DNA of 40,023 nt from assembly GCA_964384905.1 (NCBI GenBank), contig CAYLND010000017.1:1-40023 (forward strand), read 5' to 3'. The position numbers and the translations under genes are program-made. A model generated the notes under the pieces. That model was not told where the DNA came from. It saw only the letters and a program-made list of their open reading frames with translations, and ran no database searches. Of this stretch, positions 38,257 to 40,023 are shown piece after piece. The stretch comes from Gp22-AA3 sp964384905 (GTDB lineage Bacteria; Acidobacteriota; Polarisedimenticolia; Gp22-AA2). The first letter of the stretch is position 1. The number at the start of each line of letters is the position of its first letter.

Positions 38257-38825
38257 GGCCCCGCACCGTTCCCTCGGCGTTCCTGGCACTCGGGCTGTCC
38301 CTGGCCCTCGCACACGGCGCCTCAGGCGCGGACCCCAAGACGCCCGCGCCGGCCGGCACACCGGCCGCCCCGGTCAACGGGTCGCAGGCCACCGGCGGCG
38401 CGCCCGGCCCCCAGGACACGGAAACCATCAACAAGATCATGCAGGACAACGAAGCGATGCTCTCCGGACGGGGGTTCACCTACGACCCGGCCGGCCGGCG
38501 GGATCCCTTCCGCTCCCTGGTGGACGCGGCGAACACCGTGGGCAAGGGTCCCCGGCCGCGGGGGATCGCCGGCATGCTGATCTCCGAAGTGGACCTGGTG
38601 GGTATCGTCCAGAAGGGGAAGGGCGCCATCGCGTTCTTCAACGGCAGCGACAACAAGGGCTACTTCTTGAGGGTGGGTGATGTGCTCTATGACGGCAAAA
38701 TCATCCGCATCGATCGAAAGACCGGCACGGTGGTGTTCCGTCAGGACATCAACGATCCCCGAAGCATCAAGCCGTACAGGGACGTGACGAAGAAGCTGAC
38801 GCCAGCGGAGGAGGGTAGCTTATGA
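38253..38825 (+). CDS. pilP: Type IV pilus assembly protein PilP (no lipobox)
   Basis: The 190-residue PilP bridges the PilN/PilO complex and the PilQ secretin. The signal peptide (MRPRTVPSAFLALGLSLALAHGASGADP) has no cysteine, so unlike many PilP proteins it is not lipid-anchored by a lipobox. A disordered Pro/Ala/Gly linker follows (about 28-60). The HR/beta domain has YDPAGRRDPFRSLVDAANTV, IAGMLISEVDLVGIVQKGK and AIAFFNGSDNKGYFLRVGDVLYDGKI, with DPFRSL as a family signature. GTG start at 38253 overlaps pilO, and the end overlaps pilQ by ATGA. Whether it is free in the periplasm or anchored by its partners is inferred only. Confidence 0.93.
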   Translation: MRPRTVPSAFLALGLSLALAHGASGADPKTPAPAGTPAAPVNGSQATGGAPGPQDTETINKIMQDNEAMLSGRGFTYDPAGRRDPFRSLVDAANTVGKGPRPRGIAGMLISEVDLVGIVQKGKGAIAFFNGSDNKGYFLRVGDVLYDGKIIRIDRKTGTVVFRQDINDPRSIKPYRDVTKKLTPAEEGSL

Positions 38826-40023
38826 GGTACGGGAAGGTCGCGATCCTGATCATGATCGCCGCGGCCGCCCTGCGATGCTCGGGCAATCCGCCCGTCAGCG
38901 AGCCGGGTCAGGCGGTGCTCAGCGCACCGTCCGCGGTGGTCATCAACGCCATCGACCACCAGGAGACTCCGGCGGGCACCGAGGTCGTCCTGCACGGGAA
39001 CTATCCGTTCAGCTATACCTCGTACCAGCCCGACCCCAGGACGCTGATCCTGGAGCTCCTCGACGTCCACGTCGAGGGTCTGGCTCAGGAAGTCCAGATC
39101 GGGACACCCCAAGTCGAGGGCGTCCGCGTCTCCTCCGTCGAGAGCGTGGACGGCGGCAAGATCGCGAAATTCGAGTTCCGGAACGTCCTGGCCTCGCAGC
39201 ACTCGATCCGCCTCGACGGTCATGACCTGATCGTCGATTTCCCGTCGCTCGGTGAATCCGGCAACGCGCCCGAGCAGAACGTGGTCGCCGAGAATCCGGG
39301 GGCTCCGACCGAATCGGGCTCCGCCGCGACGCCCGCCGAGGGCTCGACGACGACCAACCCCGAGACCGCGGCCTCGTCCCCCTCGTCCTCCGAGGGTGCG
39401 TCCTCCGCAACGAGCGAGCCGGCCTCGACGCCGGCCAAGGAGGGCACGCCCGAGTCGACCGAGCTGAAGCCCCTGCCCGAGAGCGCGCCGGCGAGCGGCG
39501 CCTCCGAGAAGCCGGCCACCCCGACCGCGCCGTCCGGCCAGTCAGTCAAGGTCACCCGCGGCGCCGCGCCCTCCGGAACGCCCGCCCACACGCTGCTGTC
39601 GGTCGAAGCGCGCGGCGAGGATGCCGAGCGCACCATCGTCCTCACGGCCGACGGCGGACTGGCGAACGAGCACTTCGAGCTCAAGAACCCCCCCCGACTG
39701 GTCATCGACCTCCTGGGCGTCGTGGATCGAACCAAGACCAAGACGCTCGCGGTGGGCTCCGGCGGACTGTCGCGGGTGCGGGTGGCGCAGTTCGCCACCA
39801 AGCCACGGCCGGTGGTCCGCGTCGTCCTCGATCTGACCGCGCCGAAGCCGTACGCCATCGTGCCGACCGACACCGGGCTGGTGGTCGATTTCTCCGAGGA
39901 AGGGGTGCGGCACGCGCTCGAGAGCGCGCCCGTCCAGGGCGAGCCGGTCGCGGCGCCCGTGGCCGCGGAGACTCCCGCCGGCGGAGCCGGCGCGCCGCCG
40001 GCAGGAGCGGACAAGCCCGCCGC
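38822..40023 (+). CDS. pilQ: Type IV pilus secretin PilQ, N-terminal part (cut by window end)
   Basis: The gene is open to the end of the window, giving the first 400 residues. An N-terminal hydrophobic segment (VAILIMIAAAALRCSG) may be a signal peptide; a cysteine occurs but the residue before it is arginine, so a lipobox is doubtful. Two AMIN domains, which bind peptidoglycan in PilQ, are recognisable: about 39-140 (VVINAIDHQETPAGTEVVLH) and about 257-360 (HTLLSVEARGEDAERTIVLT, LKNPPRLVIDLLGV, VRVAQFATKPRPVVRVVLDL). They are separated by a Ser/Thr/Pro/Ala-rich linker of about 110 residues (39256-39585). The secretin domain would lie beyond the window. It overlaps pilP at its start. Confidence 0.88.
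   Translation, partial: MRYGKVAILIMIAAAALRCSGNPPVSEPGQAVLSAPSAVVINAIDHQETPAGTEVVLHGNYPFSYTSYQPDPRTLILELLDVHVEGLAQEVQIGTPQVEGVRVSSVESVDGGKIAKFEFRNVLASQHSIRLDGHDLIVDFPSLGESGNAPEQNVVAENPGAPTESGSAATPAEGSTTTNPETAASSPSSSEGASSATSEPASTPAKEGTPESTELKPLPESAPASGASEKPATPTAPSGQSVKVTRGAAPSGTPAHTLLSVEARGEDAERTIVLTADGGLANEHFELKNPPRLVIDLLGVVDRTKTKTLAVGSGGLSRVRVAQFATKPRPVVRVVLDLTAPKPYAIVPTDTGLVVDFSEEGVRHALESAPVQGEPVAAPVAAETPAGGAGAPPAGADKPA

Noticed and set aside
1..40023. tRNA or rRNA genes, insertion sequences, transposases, integrases, att sites, toxin-antitoxin or defence genes
   Set aside because: I looked for conserved tRNA arms, transposase motifs, and terminal repeats and saw none. The window looks like a stable core chromosome.

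Overview
The window is GC-rich and densely coded and carries chromosomal core genes of a diderm bacterium. Evidence for an outer membrane includes a predicted porin-like barrel, a type IV pilus pilM-N-O-P-Q cluster, GmhA (LPS heptose pathway) and a PBP2/RodA rod system. The mix of genes (mreBCD-mrdA-rodA-rng, yajC-secD-secF-rel-ridA, archaeal-type FBP aldolase/phosphatase, MopE-type repeats) resembles Acidobacteriota or deltaproteobacteria-like lineages. This placement is inference; there is no rRNA or tRNA in the window to settle it.

Layout. 1-3.2 kb: end of an unknown gene, a DUF1015 protein, and on the minus strand a cysteine desulfurase homologue that has lost its PLP lysine, preceded by a small coiled-coil protein. 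3.3-7.2 kb: a small secreted protein coupled to a large secreted HExxH metalloprotease with PPC, MopE and thrombospondin-3 calcium-type repeats. 7.2-9.4 kb: a PpiD/SurA-like foldase divergent from a membrane FecR-domain protein, followed by a GAF-GGDEF diguanylate cyclase. 12.3-19.4 kb: the rod-shape operon mreB-mreC-mreD-mrdA-rodA-rng behind a strong promoter whose -35 lies inside a perfect palindrome. 19.4-22.7 kb (minus strand): FHA/GAF histidine kinase, bifunctional FBP aldolase/phosphatase, hotdog thioesterase. 22.8-26.6 kb: a four-gene overlapping operon, apbE - porin-like barrel - FMN-binding (SGAT) protein - small His-rich membrane protein. This looks like an envelope flavin/heme redox unit and is the best candidate for an undescribed system. 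26.6-28 kb: secreted TPR protein. 28-29.4 kb (minus): pgeF-gmhA. 29.4-35.4 kb: yajC-secD-secF, then rel and ridA; yajC has an apparent intrinsic terminator in its leader and SecF carries an unusual helix-hairpin-helix-like insertion. 35.5-40 kb: rpmB (minus) and the pilMNOPQ operon from tandem promoters, with pilQ cut by the window end.

Many divergent intergenic regions contain recognisable sigma70-type promoters (TTGACA/TATAAT-like with 16-18 bp spacers). They support the operon boundaries given here and several start-codon choices, including GTG and TTG starts. All positions were read by eye. Family assignments rest on recognised motifs, not on searches.
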